Shown: positions 52,296 through 60,960, numbered from the stretch's first letter. The stretch: DNA of 64,000 nucleotides from Proteobacteria bacterium UBA6503 (GCA_002436405.1 DJLZ01000001.1:186713-250712); one strand, 5' to 3'. The notes: generated from the sequence alone by a model not told the origin. Translations and numbers: made by a program.

Positions 52296-52525
52296 TGCTA
52301 CGTGTGATTTTTCTAATTCTGCTTAACCTATCGCTGCCATTTTTATTGTATTACCTCCGCCATTGGGTGTGGCGCTGGCTGTTGGCGCGCCGCCAACCGA
52401 CCGCAAAAGTTATTCGTGACGAGCCTAAAGTGCCACCGATGAACTGGCCGCTATTTGTAAAACTACTTGGTTTAGGTGTGCTTCTACTGGCAGCCGTACT
52501 GTTTGGGATGCGCCTAGGCGAGTAA
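52295..52525 (+). CDS. DUF6111-like two-helix membrane protein
   Basis: The 76-residue protein has two membrane helices (about 4-22 and 52-72) joined by an Arg-rich loop (WRWLLARRQP). It matches my recollection of the alphaproteobacterial DUF6111 family. Start and stop overlap the prepilin peptidase gene (TAATG), indicating coupled translation. Function unknown. Confidence 0.7.
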   Translation: MLRVIFLILLNLSLPFLLYYLRHWVWRWLLARRQPTAKVIRDEPKVPPMNWPLFVKLLGLGVLLLAAVLFGMRLGE

Positions 52526-52560
52526 CCCCTATCTTATTAACGCCTATTCGCGCCATTTTT

Positions 52561-52624
52561 TTGACAAACCTTAAAAAGGGGCGTATAACACGCCCCTACT
52601 TGTTATCTATCCCCTTTTCTTTTT
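52561..52624 (+). promoter_or_regulatory. Near-consensus promoter with overlapping palindrome and pyrimidine leader
   Basis: TTGACA (52561-52566), a 17-bp spacer and TATAAC (52584-52589). The inverted repeat GGGGCGT-ATAAC-ACGCCCC (52578-52596) covers the -10 and start region. A 15-nt pyrimidine-only run follows at 52610-52624, then further C/T stretches, and TGAGGA 7 bp before the ATG. Confidence 0.78.
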
Positions 52625-52648
52625 ACCCCTACCCTTTGAGGAAATTTT

Positions 52649-53149
52649 ATGGAAGCTATACTGTTCTTCCTGATTATGATGATGGTCATCATGCTTGTGC
52701 GCCGATTACAGGCAACGGGCAAAAAGTCATTCCACAATCGTCCGTCTTTTGCGCGCGACTTACCCCGACACATCACAGTCCCTGAGCTTATTGTTCATGC
52801 TGAGCGTTTTTGGGGCGATGCTGCTATACCGTTAAAGGAACTTGGCCGCATTACTGCTTGCGCTGGTCGTAGCAGTTTTGTTTACCGCGACGGCAAAGGC
52901 CGTGTTTTTATCATCTGCTATAGCTGTGCTAAAAAGCTTTTAGCTGCTGTTTACTCAGACGTTAAAGGCACTTGGCCCGCTGATGAAGGCGGCACTAATG
53001 ATGCCTCAGCCCTTGACCGTGCAAAACACCGCTTAAAAACCATGTGGTACGATACAAACCACTTTTACATCCCCACATACCGTGGTGGGTTTAGGCCTGT
53101 TTCTGCGCAGCTAGAAGACTATGCCGAGTGTCAAATCTCACTCAGTTAA
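52649..53149 (+). CDS. Membrane-anchored protein of unknown function (52.6-kb gene)
   Basis: The 166-residue protein has one N-terminal helix (AILFFLIMMMVIMLV), a basic stretch (RRLQATGKKSFHNRPSFARDLPRH) and a soluble domain with a CxxC pair (FIICYSCAKKLL), possibly metal-binding. It has its own strong promoter, and its stop codon is the start of TAACGA, directly followed by a terminator. It is monocistronic. No family is recognised. Confidence 0.72.
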   Translation: MEAILFFLIMMMVIMLVRRLQATGKKSFHNRPSFARDLPRHITVPELIVHAERFWGDAAIPLKELGRITACAGRSSFVYRDGKGRVFIICYSCAKKLLAAVYSDVKGTWPADEGGTNDASALDRAKHRLKTMWYDTNHFYIPTYRGGFRPVSAQLEDYAECQISLS

Positions 53150-53151
53150 CG

Positions 53152-53180
53152 AACAAAGCCCCCGATTGGGGGCTTTTGTT
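53152..53180 (+). terminator. Terminator after 52.6-kb gene
   Basis: AACAAAGCCCCC pairs with GGGGGCTTTTGTT across GATT. TAACGA (53147-53152) spans the stop codon and the stem start. Confidence 0.9.
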
Positions 53181-53198
53181 ATTTCAGGTATACACCCG

Positions 53199-53948
53199 CT
53201 ACATACTAGCTATTTTTAAACGTGTACGGCGCAGTGCCGTTGCAGGCACACGCACCATCGATGGTACCTTACGGCCTTTAGGGCGGACGGCACGCATCCC
53301 AAAAATATCTTTACGGGCCTGCACTAAAAGAACACCACCCACAGGGGCCTGCCAGCGGCGGCCTGCTTTTTCAAAGAAAGTATAAAGCTTATAAACCCAA
53401 CGCCATTTTAATGGGGGGATGAACAACGCATATTCAGCCTGCGTGACTGTGAAATTGGCTTTACGAAGCAGCCGTGTTACTTGGCCCGGGCTATACGGTT
53501 GACCGTGGGCAAAGGTGGTATCATCACGCCGCGCCCAAGCGCCTGAACGGTTTGGCACCATCAGCACCAAGCGGCCATCGGGGCGCAGGCTGTGCCAGCA
53601 GGCTTCAAGCAAGGCTTGCGGGTCACCCGTCATCTCAAGGCAGTGGGCAAGCAGCACAACGTCAAAGGTACTTTCGGCAAAAGGCAGTGCAGTTTCATCC
53701 ACCAAGGTGGCGCGCTGTTTTGTGCCTTCTGGCCATAAAGTCACCCCCATTTGGGCAGGGCCAGCCAGAACAACGGTTTGAGTACCCGTGGCATCAGGCA
53801 CGTATGGCTGGCAGTAGCCAATACCTAATAACGATTGATTTTCTTGCAGGTTAATAAGGTCTTGAATATCAGGGTTTAAAATACGCCGCACCATGCGCCC
53901 TTGAAGGGTGCGGTACCACTCACGCAATTTTAAAACATCAACCCACAT
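53199..53948 (-). CDS. Class I SAM-dependent methyltransferase
   Basis: The 249-residue protein has a methyltransferase core: SLLGIGYCQPYV (motif I, degenerate glycines), ALPFAESTFDVVLLAHCLEM (motifs II-III) and SLRPDGRLVLMVPNRSGAWAR. The C-terminus is basic. It is divergent from gloB, a pairing common in alphaproteobacteria. The substrate is unknown. Confidence 0.86.
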   Translation of the reverse strand: MWVDVLKLREWYRTLQGRMVRRILNPDIQDLINLQENQSLLGIGYCQPYVPDATGTQTVVLAGPAQMGVTLWPEGTKQRATLVDETALPFAESTFDVVLLAHCLEMTGDPQALLEACWHSLRPDGRLVLMVPNRSGAWARRDDTTFAHGQPYSPGQVTRLLRKANFTVTQAEYALFIPPLKWRWVYKLYTFFEKAGRRWQAPVGGVLLVQARKDIFGMRAVRPKGRKVPSMVRVPATALRRTRLKIASM

Positions 53949-54048
53949 ATTAATTCTCTAATTTTATTCAGGCGTAAACTGGTGTGCGCCTCCATATTTA
54001 ATTTAGGGTACACTTAAGAAAAACCAATAGCAAATTTATGGGCAACTT

Positions 54049-54771
54049 ATGTCAGGCTTAAAAGTCGAACAGATACCAGTTTTGAACGATAATTACGTGT
54101 ACATCATTACATGTACCGAAACAGGCCAAACGGCCGTGGTTGACCCTGCAGTGCATGCGCCTGTCATTAAAGCACTAGGTGACCGCCCGCTACACTATAT
54201 TTTAAATACCCACCACCATGCCGACCACACCGGCGGCAACCTTGCCTTAAAAGAAAAATATAACTGCACCATTATTGGCGCGGGCAAAGACGCAGCGCGC
54301 ATCCCGGGGATTGATAAAAAAGTGCATGAAGGCGACGAGGTAAAAGTAGGTAATCAACCGGCCAAAGTGTACGAAACGCCAGGCCACACCATTGGTCACA
54401 TTATTTACCATTTTGAAAATAACCATGCCCTATTTTGTGGTGACACTTTATTTGCGGGCGGCTGCGGACGCCTTTTTGAAGGTAGCGCAGAACAAATGTT
54501 TAATAGCCTGCAAAAAATCAAAGCCATGTCTGATGAGACTAAAGTGTACTGCGCTCACGAGTACACCCTGCAAAATTACAAATTCTTGCACCATGCAGCA
54601 CCAGACGATGGCCACGTTGAAGCACGGCTTAATACTGTTGCCGCCATGCGCTCAGAAGGTAAGCGAACGGTACCTTCAAAGTTAGCTGACGAGAAAAAGA
54701 GTAACCTTTTCCTCACAGCGGGTAGTGTGAAAGAGTTTGCCAACCTTAGAAAAGCAAAAGACACATTTTAA
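54049..54771 (+). CDS. gloB: Hydroxyacylglutathione hydrolase (glyoxalase II)
   Basis: GloB hydrolyses S-lactoylglutathione in methylglyoxal detoxification. The 240-residue metallo-beta-lactamase-fold protein has the metal motif THHHADHTGG, further ligand regions TPGHTIGH and CGDTLFAGGCGR, and CAHEYTLQN. TACACT about 35 bp upstream of the ATG may be its -10. Confidence 0.95.
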   Translation: MSGLKVEQIPVLNDNYVYIITCTETGQTAVVDPAVHAPVIKALGDRPLHYILNTHHHADHTGGNLALKEKYNCTIIGAGKDAARIPGIDKKVHEGDEVKVGNQPAKVYETPGHTIGHIIYHFENNHALFCGDTLFAGGCGRLFEGSAEQMFNSLQKIKAMSDETKVYCAHEYTLQNYKFLHHAAPDDGHVEARLNTVAAMRSEGKRTVPSKLADEKKSNLFLTAGSVKEFANLRKAKDTF

Positions 54772-54823
54772 TTTAAAGCCAGCGTTGCTAAACTAGATTA
54801 ATACAAATTTAAGGGGATACATC

Positions 54824-55126
54824 ATGATCGGTTATTTATGGATTTTTGCGATTGTTGTCAGCGTCATTGTGACGATTGTTTTTGCATCGCATTTTAACCT
54901 AAAACGCATCCCACACCTGACTATTCTAAACTTACTCTGCCCATTTGCAGGCCTGCTATACGCCATGTATGTTGTGCACTATGTTGTGCCACAGGTTGTT
55001 AAAAAAGAATATGGGCAAGATATTGAAAGCCCACTCCAGCCTTATATTGATCATTACTCAGCACGCCTCAAAGAAAAATGGGCCGAGATTACTGGCAGCA
55101 ATAACAATGACGACAAAACCCTTTAA
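54824..55126 (+). CDS. Small membrane protein (100 residues)
   Basis: Two hydrophobic helices (about 4-23 and 32-55) are followed by an amphipathic C-terminus (EYGQDIESPLQPYIDHYSARLKEK). AAGGGGA lies about 8 bp before the ATG. It follows gloB by 52 bp and precedes the efflux operon by about 85 bp. The family is not recognised. Confidence 0.65.
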   Translation: MIGYLWIFAIVVSVIVTIVFASHFNLKRIPHLTILNLLCPFAGLLYAMYVVHYVVPQVVKKEYGQDIESPLQPYIDHYSARLKEKWAEITGSNNNDDKTL

Positions 55127-55212
55127 AAGCGCGTTATTGTAACCATCGTTTTCACAGCACCGAATTGCGCTTGAGCATTGACATTTTTTAATTAACCACC
55201 ATAGTGGGCAAC

Positions 55213-56418
55213 ATGACGCGCACAACATTAAAAAAAGCACAAAACTGGTACCAACAACAAACACCACCCGTACGCCGTGTGGTTATTTTTGTGGGTATTA
55301 TTTGCCTATGGATGCTGACCGGCATCTTTAATTTTTCGTCAGACCCTGCCCCAAAAGAGCCTGCCCTTTTCAAAGTGGCCGCCCACCACAGCACCGCAAA
55401 AGACATTGAGCATACGCTTGTTCTGCGTGGTGAAATTGAGCCTGACCGCACTGCAAACATTGCAGCTGAAACCGCAGGCCGCATTGCTGAGCTTCGCCTC
55501 CCGAAAGGCAGCATTGTGCAACGGGGCGACGTTCTGCTTACGCTAGCACCTGATAGCCGCATTAAAAAAGTAGAAGAAGCCCGCGCAAACCTTGCCTACT
55601 TTGAAAAAGAATTCAAAACCGCCCAAGGCCTAGAGCAAAAAGGGTTCCAAGCCCGTAACGCCCTAGCCTCAGCCCGTGCAGACCTTGAGCGTGCCCGTGC
55701 AAACTTGGCAGATATGGAGCTTGATTTCAGCAACTCGCAAATCAAGGCCCCATTTGATGGTATTTACGAAGACCGCTTTGTTGACGTTGGCGACAGTGTG
55801 GCCCTTGGTGCGAATCTTGTAAAAATTATTGATATTGACCCCTTAGTGCTGAAAGGCTTTGTGCCGCAAAATGCTATTAATCAGGTTGAAACTGCACGCC
55901 CTGTAAAGGGCCAAACATTGAGCGGTACCGAAGTTGAAGGCCAGATCAGATACCTTGCAAACCAAGCCGATGCGGTGACCCGCACTTATGCGATTGAAGT
56001 TGCAGTGCCAAACCCAATGCACCTGCGCCTTGCAGGCAGCAGCGTAACAATGAACATCCCCATGGGTTTAGAAAAAGCACACTTTATCTCGAGTGCCTTT
56101 TTAAGCCTTGCGGCGGATGGCACCATGGGCGTTAAAGGCCTCGATGCCGAAAATAAAGTGGTGTTTTACCCAGCTGAAATTATTCGCTCTGAAGCTGAGG
56201 GCGTGTGGCTTGCGGGCCTACCTGAAAAAGCCACACTTATTACTGTAGGCCATGGCTTTGTTTCTGAAGGGCAAGAGGTTGACCCTGTTTTTGATGAAAG
56301 CGCAGCCACGGAAACTAGCAACATAGATATTAGTAACACATTAGCCCAATCGCAAAAGCAGGATTCAAACCCTTCTCCGAACCCTGATGGCACCCCCGCT
56401 GCCACCCAGACGGAGTAA
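55213..56418 (+). CDS. RND efflux periplasmic adaptor (MFP)
   Basis: The 401-residue protein has one N-terminal membrane helix (VVIFVGIICLWMLTGIF), then the lipoyl/biotinyl-like half-motif GEIEPDRTANIAAETAGRIAELRL, an alpha-hairpin (VEEARANLAYFEKEF...) and IKAPFDGIYEDRFVDVGD. A beta-barrel domain and a Ser/Pro-rich tail complete it. It bridges the RND pump to an outer-membrane channel (no TolC homologue is seen here). ATG 55213 is preferred over a GTG 9 bp upstream. The pump gene starts 5 bp after its stop. Confidence 0.93.
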   Translation: MTRTTLKKAQNWYQQQTPPVRRVVIFVGIICLWMLTGIFNFSSDPAPKEPALFKVAAHHSTAKDIEHTLVLRGEIEPDRTANIAAETAGRIAELRLPKGSIVQRGDVLLTLAPDSRIKKVEEARANLAYFEKEFKTAQGLEQKGFQARNALASARADLERARANLADMELDFSNSQIKAPFDGIYEDRFVDVGDSVALGANLVKIIDIDPLVLKGFVPQNAINQVETARPVKGQTLSGTEVEGQIRYLANQADAVTRTYAIEVAVPNPMHLRLAGSSVTMNIPMGLEKAHFISSAFLSLAADGTMGVKGLDAENKVVFYPAEIIRSEAEGVWLAGLPEKATLITVGHGFVSEGQEVDPVFDESAATETSNIDISNTLAQSQKQDSNPSPNPDGTPAATQTE

Positions 56419-56423
56419 CCCCC

Positions 56424-59400
56424 ATGTACGCACTGATTGATGCCGCCTTTGCCCGTCATCGCACGGTGCTGCTTTTATTGTTTATGCTTTTTGTAGGCGG
56501 GATTAGCGCCTTTCAAAACATCCCCAAAGAGGCTGAGCCTGATGTGCCGATTCCGTTTATTTACGTGTCGGTGGTCCACCAAGGTATTTCACCTGATGAT
56601 GCTGAGCGTCTGATTATTCGCCCTCTTGAAACAGAGCTCCAATCCCTTGAAGGGCTAAAAGAAATGACGGCCGTTGCCAGCGAAGGTCACGCCAGCGTTT
56701 CGCTTGAGTTTGAAGCAGGCATTGATAATAAACAAGCCCTGCTTGATGTGCGCGAACAGGTTGACCTTGCCCGCCCTGAACTGCCTGCAGATAGTGAAGA
56801 ACCCCTGGTTTCTGAAGTCAACGTGGCGCTATTTCCCGTTATCTCGCTTATTTTAGCAGGCGACGTGCCCGAGCCACAGCTAATGCGCATGGCGCAAACC
56901 CTGCAAGATGATATTGAAACCCTACCCGGTGTTTTAAAGGCCGACATTCAAGGTGAACGTGAAGACCTTCTTGAAATTCGCGTAGACCCTGCCGTGATTG
57001 AAACCTACGGGATTGACCTTCCCCAAGTGCTGAACTTCGTCAGTAACAATAACGAACTTGTGGCTGCAGGCGCCGTTGATAGCGGTGCAGGCCGCCTTGT
57101 AATTAAAGTACCGGGCGTGCTTGAAACCTTTGACGATATTTTAAACCTCCCCATTGTCGTGAATGAAGACCGTGTGACGCTCTTCCGCGATATTGCTGAA
57201 ATTCGCCCAACGTATAAAGACGCTACAAGCTACATCCGCCTTAATGGCCGCCCTGCCCTTGCGCTTGACGTTACAAAACGTTTAGGTGCTAACATCATTG
57301 AAACCATTGAAGACGTACGCGCTGTTGCGGAAGATGCTAAGCAAAACTGGCCTGAGACTGTTGAAATCCATTACCTACAGGATAAGTCAACAGAAGTGCG
57401 CGACATGCTGTGGGACCTTCAGAATAACGTTCTAAGCGCCATTGTTTTGGTGATGCTGGTGATTATTGCTGCCCTTGGGGTGCGGGCCTCAATGCTGGTT
57501 GGTTTGGCTATTCCGGGGTCATTCTTTGCTGGGATGTTGGTGCTTTATATCGCAGGTTTTTCAACAAATATTGTGGTGCTGTTTAGCCTTATTTTGGTGG
57601 TTGGTATGCTGGTTGATGGCGCCATTGTGGTCTCAGAACTAGCCGAACGCCACCTTGACGAAGGCGATGAACCCGCAACTGCCTTTGCCAAAGCCTCTAA
57701 GCGGATGAGCTGGCCTATTATTGGCTCAACCATCACAACCCTTGTGGTGTTCATTCCGCTGTTATTCTGGCCGGGGATGATTGGTAAGTTTATGCAGTAC
57801 TTGCCGATTACAGTTCTTATTACGCTAACAGCCTCGCTGTTTATGGCGCTTATTTTTATGCCTGTAGTTGGTGGGCTTTTCCCCAAACCTTCACGCACTG
57901 AACAAAAAGAAAAAGATATTTTTGAGCCCTTAACACGCCATTACGAAACCCAGCTGGAGCGTGTGCTACGCCACCCTATGCGTACCATTGTTTTGATGGT
58001 TGTGGTGCTGTTTGGTTCAATCTTCGCTTACGGTATTTTGGGTAAAGGGGTTGAGTTCTTCCCTGATACAGACTCTGACTATGTACAGATGACTGTACGT
58101 GCACGGGGGGATTTTGCAGCCCTTGAAAAAGACGCCCTCATGAAACAAGTTGAGGCTAAAATTGAAGAGCTTGACGAAATTAAAAGTATTTACGGCCGTA
58201 CAGGTATTGGTACAGGCCACGGGCAAGCCGCTGAAGATGTTGTAGGCTCAATCTTTATTGAGCTGAATAACTGGAAGAAGCGCCGCCTTGCGAACGAAAT
58301 TATTGTGGATATTCGTGACCGCACAAAAGACATCCCCGGTGTGGTGATTGAAGTCTTTAAACAAGCTGGTGGCCCCGGGGGTGATAAACCCGTACAGATT
58401 GAAGTTTCAGCAGGCTCACCTGAGATGGCCCAAAAAGGGGCTGAGCTATTAATTGCCGCCATGAATAAACAAGGCAGCTTTGTTGATATTGAAGACACCC
58501 GCCCCTTGCCAGGCATTGAGTGGGCCTTTGAAGTTAACCGTGAGCGTGCCGCCAAAAACGGTGTTGATGTTTTGCTGATTGGGCAGACCATCCAAATGGC
58601 AACCCACGGCCTACTGATTGATAAATACCGCCCTGATTACAGCACCGATGATGTTGATATTCGCCTGCGATTCCCCCCATCAACAAAGCATATTGATACG
58701 CTGCTTGCCATTCGCGTGCCGACGCAAAACGGCCCCATGCCGCTTGCAAACTTTGTAACCGCAAAGCCGCAGCAAAAAGTAAGTAACCTCTACCGTACCG
58801 ACGGTAAACGCGTGGTACGCATTAAAGCTGATATGGCAGAAGGCAAGCTGCTAGATAGTGAGCTTAAAGCCCTGCAAGCCGCCCTTGCACCTCAAGTAAA
58901 AGAAGCCATGGCTATTGACCCTAAACTGCGTATTCAGGTGAAGGGCGAGCAAGAAGACCAACAAGAAGCGGGTGCCTTTTTGGCGGCGGCCTTCCAGATT
59001 GCGGTGTTTAGTATGCTCCTGATTTTGGTAACGCAATTTAATAACATTTACCAAGCGCTAGTGGTGCTAAGTGCCATTGTGTTCTCAACCGCTGGGGTAT
59101 TTTTAGCGCTGCTGATTACAGGCAAACCTTTTGGCGTGGTGATGTGTGGTATTGCACTCATTGCCCTTGCCGGCATTGTGGTGAACAATAACATCGTGCT
59201 GATTGATACCTTTAATGAACTTAAAGAGAAGTTTGAGACAAAAGAAGCCATTATTGAAACAGGCAAGCTGCGTTTACGCCCTGTACTCCTCACTGCAATT
59301 ACGACTGTTCTAGGCCTACTACCAATGGTCTTTAGCCTGAACATTGACTTTATTAGCCGCGAGCTTAACTACGGCGCCCCTTCAACGCTATGGTGGGTAC

Positions 59401-59576
59401 AGCTTTCAACCTCGATTGCTGGCGGCCTTGTGTTTGCCACAATTCTAACCCTCTTCCTTACCCCTGCCCTTTTAATGATGGGGGACATTGTGGCCCGTAA
59501 AAAGCCAATTAAATCGCTTAAAAGCAAGGTTCACACTCATATTGATGCGAAAATTCGCAAATTTCAGTCAAAATAA
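56424..59576 (+). CDS. RND-family efflux transporter permease
   Basis: The 1050-residue inner-membrane pump has twelve predicted helices in two halves and large periplasmic loops. N-terminal FQNIPKEAEPDVPIPFIYVSV is typical, helix 4 carries VVGMLVDGAIVVSELAERHL (proton-relay acidic residue), and the second half has GIALIALAGIVVNNNIVLID. It resembles HAE1-type or less specialised RND pumps; the substrate cannot be told. It forms an operon with the adaptor gene. Confidence 0.94.
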   Translation: MYALIDAAFARHRTVLLLLFMLFVGGISAFQNIPKEAEPDVPIPFIYVSVVHQGISPDDAERLIIRPLETELQSLEGLKEMTAVASEGHASVSLEFEAGIDNKQALLDVREQVDLARPELPADSEEPLVSEVNVALFPVISLILAGDVPEPQLMRMAQTLQDDIETLPGVLKADIQGEREDLLEIRVDPAVIETYGIDLPQVLNFVSNNNELVAAGAVDSGAGRLVIKVPGVLETFDDILNLPIVVNEDRVTLFRDIAEIRPTYKDATSYIRLNGRPALALDVTKRLGANIIETIEDVRAVAEDAKQNWPETVEIHYLQDKSTEVRDMLWDLQNNVLSAIVLVMLVIIAALGVRASMLVGLAIPGSFFAGMLVLYIAGFSTNIVVLFSLILVVGMLVDGAIVVSELAERHLDEGDEPATAFAKASKRMSWPIIGSTITTLVVFIPLLFWPGMIGKFMQYLPITVLITLTASLFMALIFMPVVGGLFPKPSRTEQKEKDIFEPLTRHYETQLERVLRHPMRTIVLMVVVLFGSIFAYGILGKGVEFFPDTDSDYVQMTVRARGDFAALEKDALMKQVEAKIEELDEIKSIYGRTGIGTGHGQAAEDVVGSIFIELNNWKKRRLANEIIVDIRDRTKDIPGVVIEVFKQAGGPGGDKPVQIEVSAGSPEMAQKGAELLIAAMNKQGSFVDIEDTRPLPGIEWAFEVNRERAAKNGVDVLLIGQTIQMATHGLLIDKYRPDYSTDDVDIRLRFPPSTKHIDTLLAIRVPTQNGPMPLANFVTAKPQQKVSNLYRTDGKRVVRIKADMAEGKLLDSELKALQAALAPQVKEAMAIDPKLRIQVKGEQEDQQEAGAFLAAAFQIAVFSMLLILVTQFNNIYQALVVLSAIVFSTAGVFLALLITGKPFGVVMCGIALIALAGIVVNNNIVLIDTFNELKEKFETKEAIIETGKLRLRPVLLTAITTVLGLLPMVFSLNIDFISRELNYGAPSTLWWVQLSTSIAGGLVFATILTLFLTPALLMMGDIVARKKPIKSLKSKVHTHIDAKIRKFQSK

Positions 59577-59607
59577 ATCATAAAAAGACGCCCTCAAAAA
59601 CACTAAA

Positions 59608-59810
59608 TTGGCACGGTTGATGCAACGTAGTAATTGCGAGCAGCCATGATGTCGATCCCCATACCCCGACACCCCCCAACAGACCTCATGGCAGCAAACA
59701 AAGGCGGTGGAGGCGGCTTCATATCCCCCCCAACCCCAACAGGCTACCAAAGCCGCCTCCCTCATAATAAGAAGGCCGGGTCATCTCCAAGGGAACCGGC
59801 CCTTTTATTA
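59608..59810 (+). ncRNA. Candidate structured RNA or small-ORF transcript
   Basis: A promoter-like TTGGCA (59608-59613)-17-TAATTG (59631-59636) is followed by an 11-bp perfect hairpin GGAGGCGGCTT/AAGCCGCCTCC (59709-59719 with 59750-59760, C-rich 30-nt loop). A second stem, GGCCGG/CCGGCC (59774-59801), ends in CCTTTTATTA. This resembles a small regulatory RNA with an intrinsic terminator. An overlapping ORF (59646-59822, Gly/Pro-rich, MAANKGGGGG...) could instead be coded, but it runs through both hairpins. The strand is not certain. Confidence 0.4.
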
Positions 59811-59813
59811 CCG

Positions 59814-59858
59814 AGAGACTAAAAAACCCCCACCAAAAAGGTGGGGGCTTAGTCGTTA
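59814..59858 (-). terminator. Terminator of J-domain gene (possibly bidirectional)
   Basis: CCCCCACC/GGTGGGGG, extended by GACTAA/TTAGTC, has a 5-nt A loop and TTTTTT on the minus strand. TAACGACTAA (minus strand, 59849-59858) joins the stem 8 bp after the stop codon. Confidence 0.9.
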
Positions 59859-59865
59859 TAGAGGT

Positions 59866-60705
59866 TTAACCAAACATTTTACGGAAGAACCCGCGGTTTT
59901 TGTTGTAGTTCAGGGCCTTCTTGGCATCCTCGACCGAACGGCCAGGGTTCAGCGCAATCCAAAAAGCAACGCAAACGGGCATATCGAATGCTGTTTTGCT
60001 GAAGAACTGCTCAAGGTAAACATCGCGCCCCTCTTCAAGCTCAGCCTGCAAAATGCGGTACATGGGCTTTAGGGTATGGGCAATGGCACACAAGGCCAAG
60101 TTGGGGGCAGCCAAGCGGGCATCGATATTCACCAACGTCGAAACCATGTGCAGCAGCACATGGTTTGGCGTGCGAATACGATGCTTCCCAGGGTTTGGTT
60201 GCAGGATATGTGCAACAAAGTTGAGGCGCAGGCGCATATTCTCATGGGTTTTACGCTTTGTGCCGATAACAATATCGTTAAAGCTAGACCGCGAGAGTGA
60301 CACCATCTTACGCATCATCTGGGTTGTGAACTGCAGCACGATTGAATAGTTATCGCCGCTGCGCTGCAGGCCCATAATGTCGCAAATCTTGCCGAGAAGC
60401 TCCATCTGGGTATCGTTCACAGGCACGTTGATGTGGCCATCGTCAGTCGTAAAGCCCTCAGCGGTAAAGCCACCAGTGCTGCGACCACCCGCTGTATGAC
60501 CACCCTGCATCTGCTTATCTTCGTTTTTCAAAAAGGCATGAGCCTCATTGATTTTTTTGAACATTGCTTCTGCGGGGGCATTGCCGGGGTTGCGATCGGG
60601 GTGATAAGCCATAGCCTTTTTGCGATAGGCTTTTTTGATGGTGGCCATATCAGCATTGGGCTCAGCCGAGAGCCCCAAAATTGAAAGTGCAAGTTGACGG
60701 TTCAT
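59866..60705 (-). CDS. J-domain protein with novel C-terminal domain
   Basis: The 279-residue protein has an N-terminal J domain (LSILGLSAEPNADMATIKKAY..., HPD in MAYHPDRNPG, residues 4-63), a Gly/Thr-rich linker and a C-terminal helical domain of about 190 residues. That domain has no zinc-finger or DnaJ substrate-binding motif. ATG 60705 is chosen: AGAAGGA lies 6 bp upstream, and the longer frame runs into the promoter. A -35/-10 pair of high quality drives it. It should stimulate DnaK, with the specific C-terminal part choosing the client (inference). Codon use matches deoC. Confidence 0.85.
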   Translation of the reverse strand: MNRQLALSILGLSAEPNADMATIKKAYRKKAMAYHPDRNPGNAPAEAMFKKINEAHAFLKNEDKQMQGGHTAGGRSTGGFTAEGFTTDDGHINVPVNDTQMELLGKICDIMGLQRSGDNYSIVLQFTTQMMRKMVSLSRSSFNDIVIGTKRKTHENMRLRLNFVAHILQPNPGKHRIRTPNHVLLHMVSTLVNIDARLAAPNLALCAIAHTLKPMYRILQAELEEGRDVYLEQFFSKTAFDMPVCVAFWIALNPGRSVEDAKKALNYNKNRGFFRKMFG

Positions 60706-60720
60706 AAAGAATCCTTCTGC

Positions 60721-60799
60721 AAAGGGAAAAGAGAGTAAAAAATAGAGAGAAGATGCTTTGAAAGACTGATTGTATACCATCCGCAAAAAGCGCCGTCAA
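60721..60799 (-). promoter_or_regulatory. Promoter and pyrimidine leader of J-domain gene
   Basis: On the minus strand TTGACG (60794-60799) and TATACA (60771-60776) have a 17-bp spacer. Two pyrimidine-rich blocks follow, the second a 15-nt pure run (60721-60735), then AGAAGGA. Confidence 0.8.
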
Positions 60800-60873
60800 C
60801 ACTAAGCTGGCGGTGCTTTTTTATATTATGAACACGTTCTCTTACCCTTGAAGAATCTCTTATCTGCTAGGGC

Positions 60874-60960
60874 TTATTTAGTAAGGGCTGTAATGTCCTT
60901 CCAAATATTGTTATAGGCCTCCTTCTGGTTATTAAATTTAAGTATTTGGGGTAGGTTCAA
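60874..60960 (-). CDS. Possible 28-codon ORF or gene remnant
   Basis: A frame opening with TTG (60958-60960), overlapping the end of the 178-residue gene in the +1 frame, reads LPQILKFNNQKEAYNNIWKD then ITALTK and stops. The peptide looks protein-like and amphipathic (a phasin-like end is conceivable), but there is no ATG and no clear ribosome-binding site. It may be the tail of a frameshifted longer gene or coincidence. Confidence 0.2.
   Translation of the reverse strand: MNLPQILKFNNQKEAYNNIWKDITALTK

Noticed and set aside
59640..59810. Signal-recognition-particle RNA
   Set aside because: The conserved GGAAG-type tetraloop region and helix 8 motif are absent.
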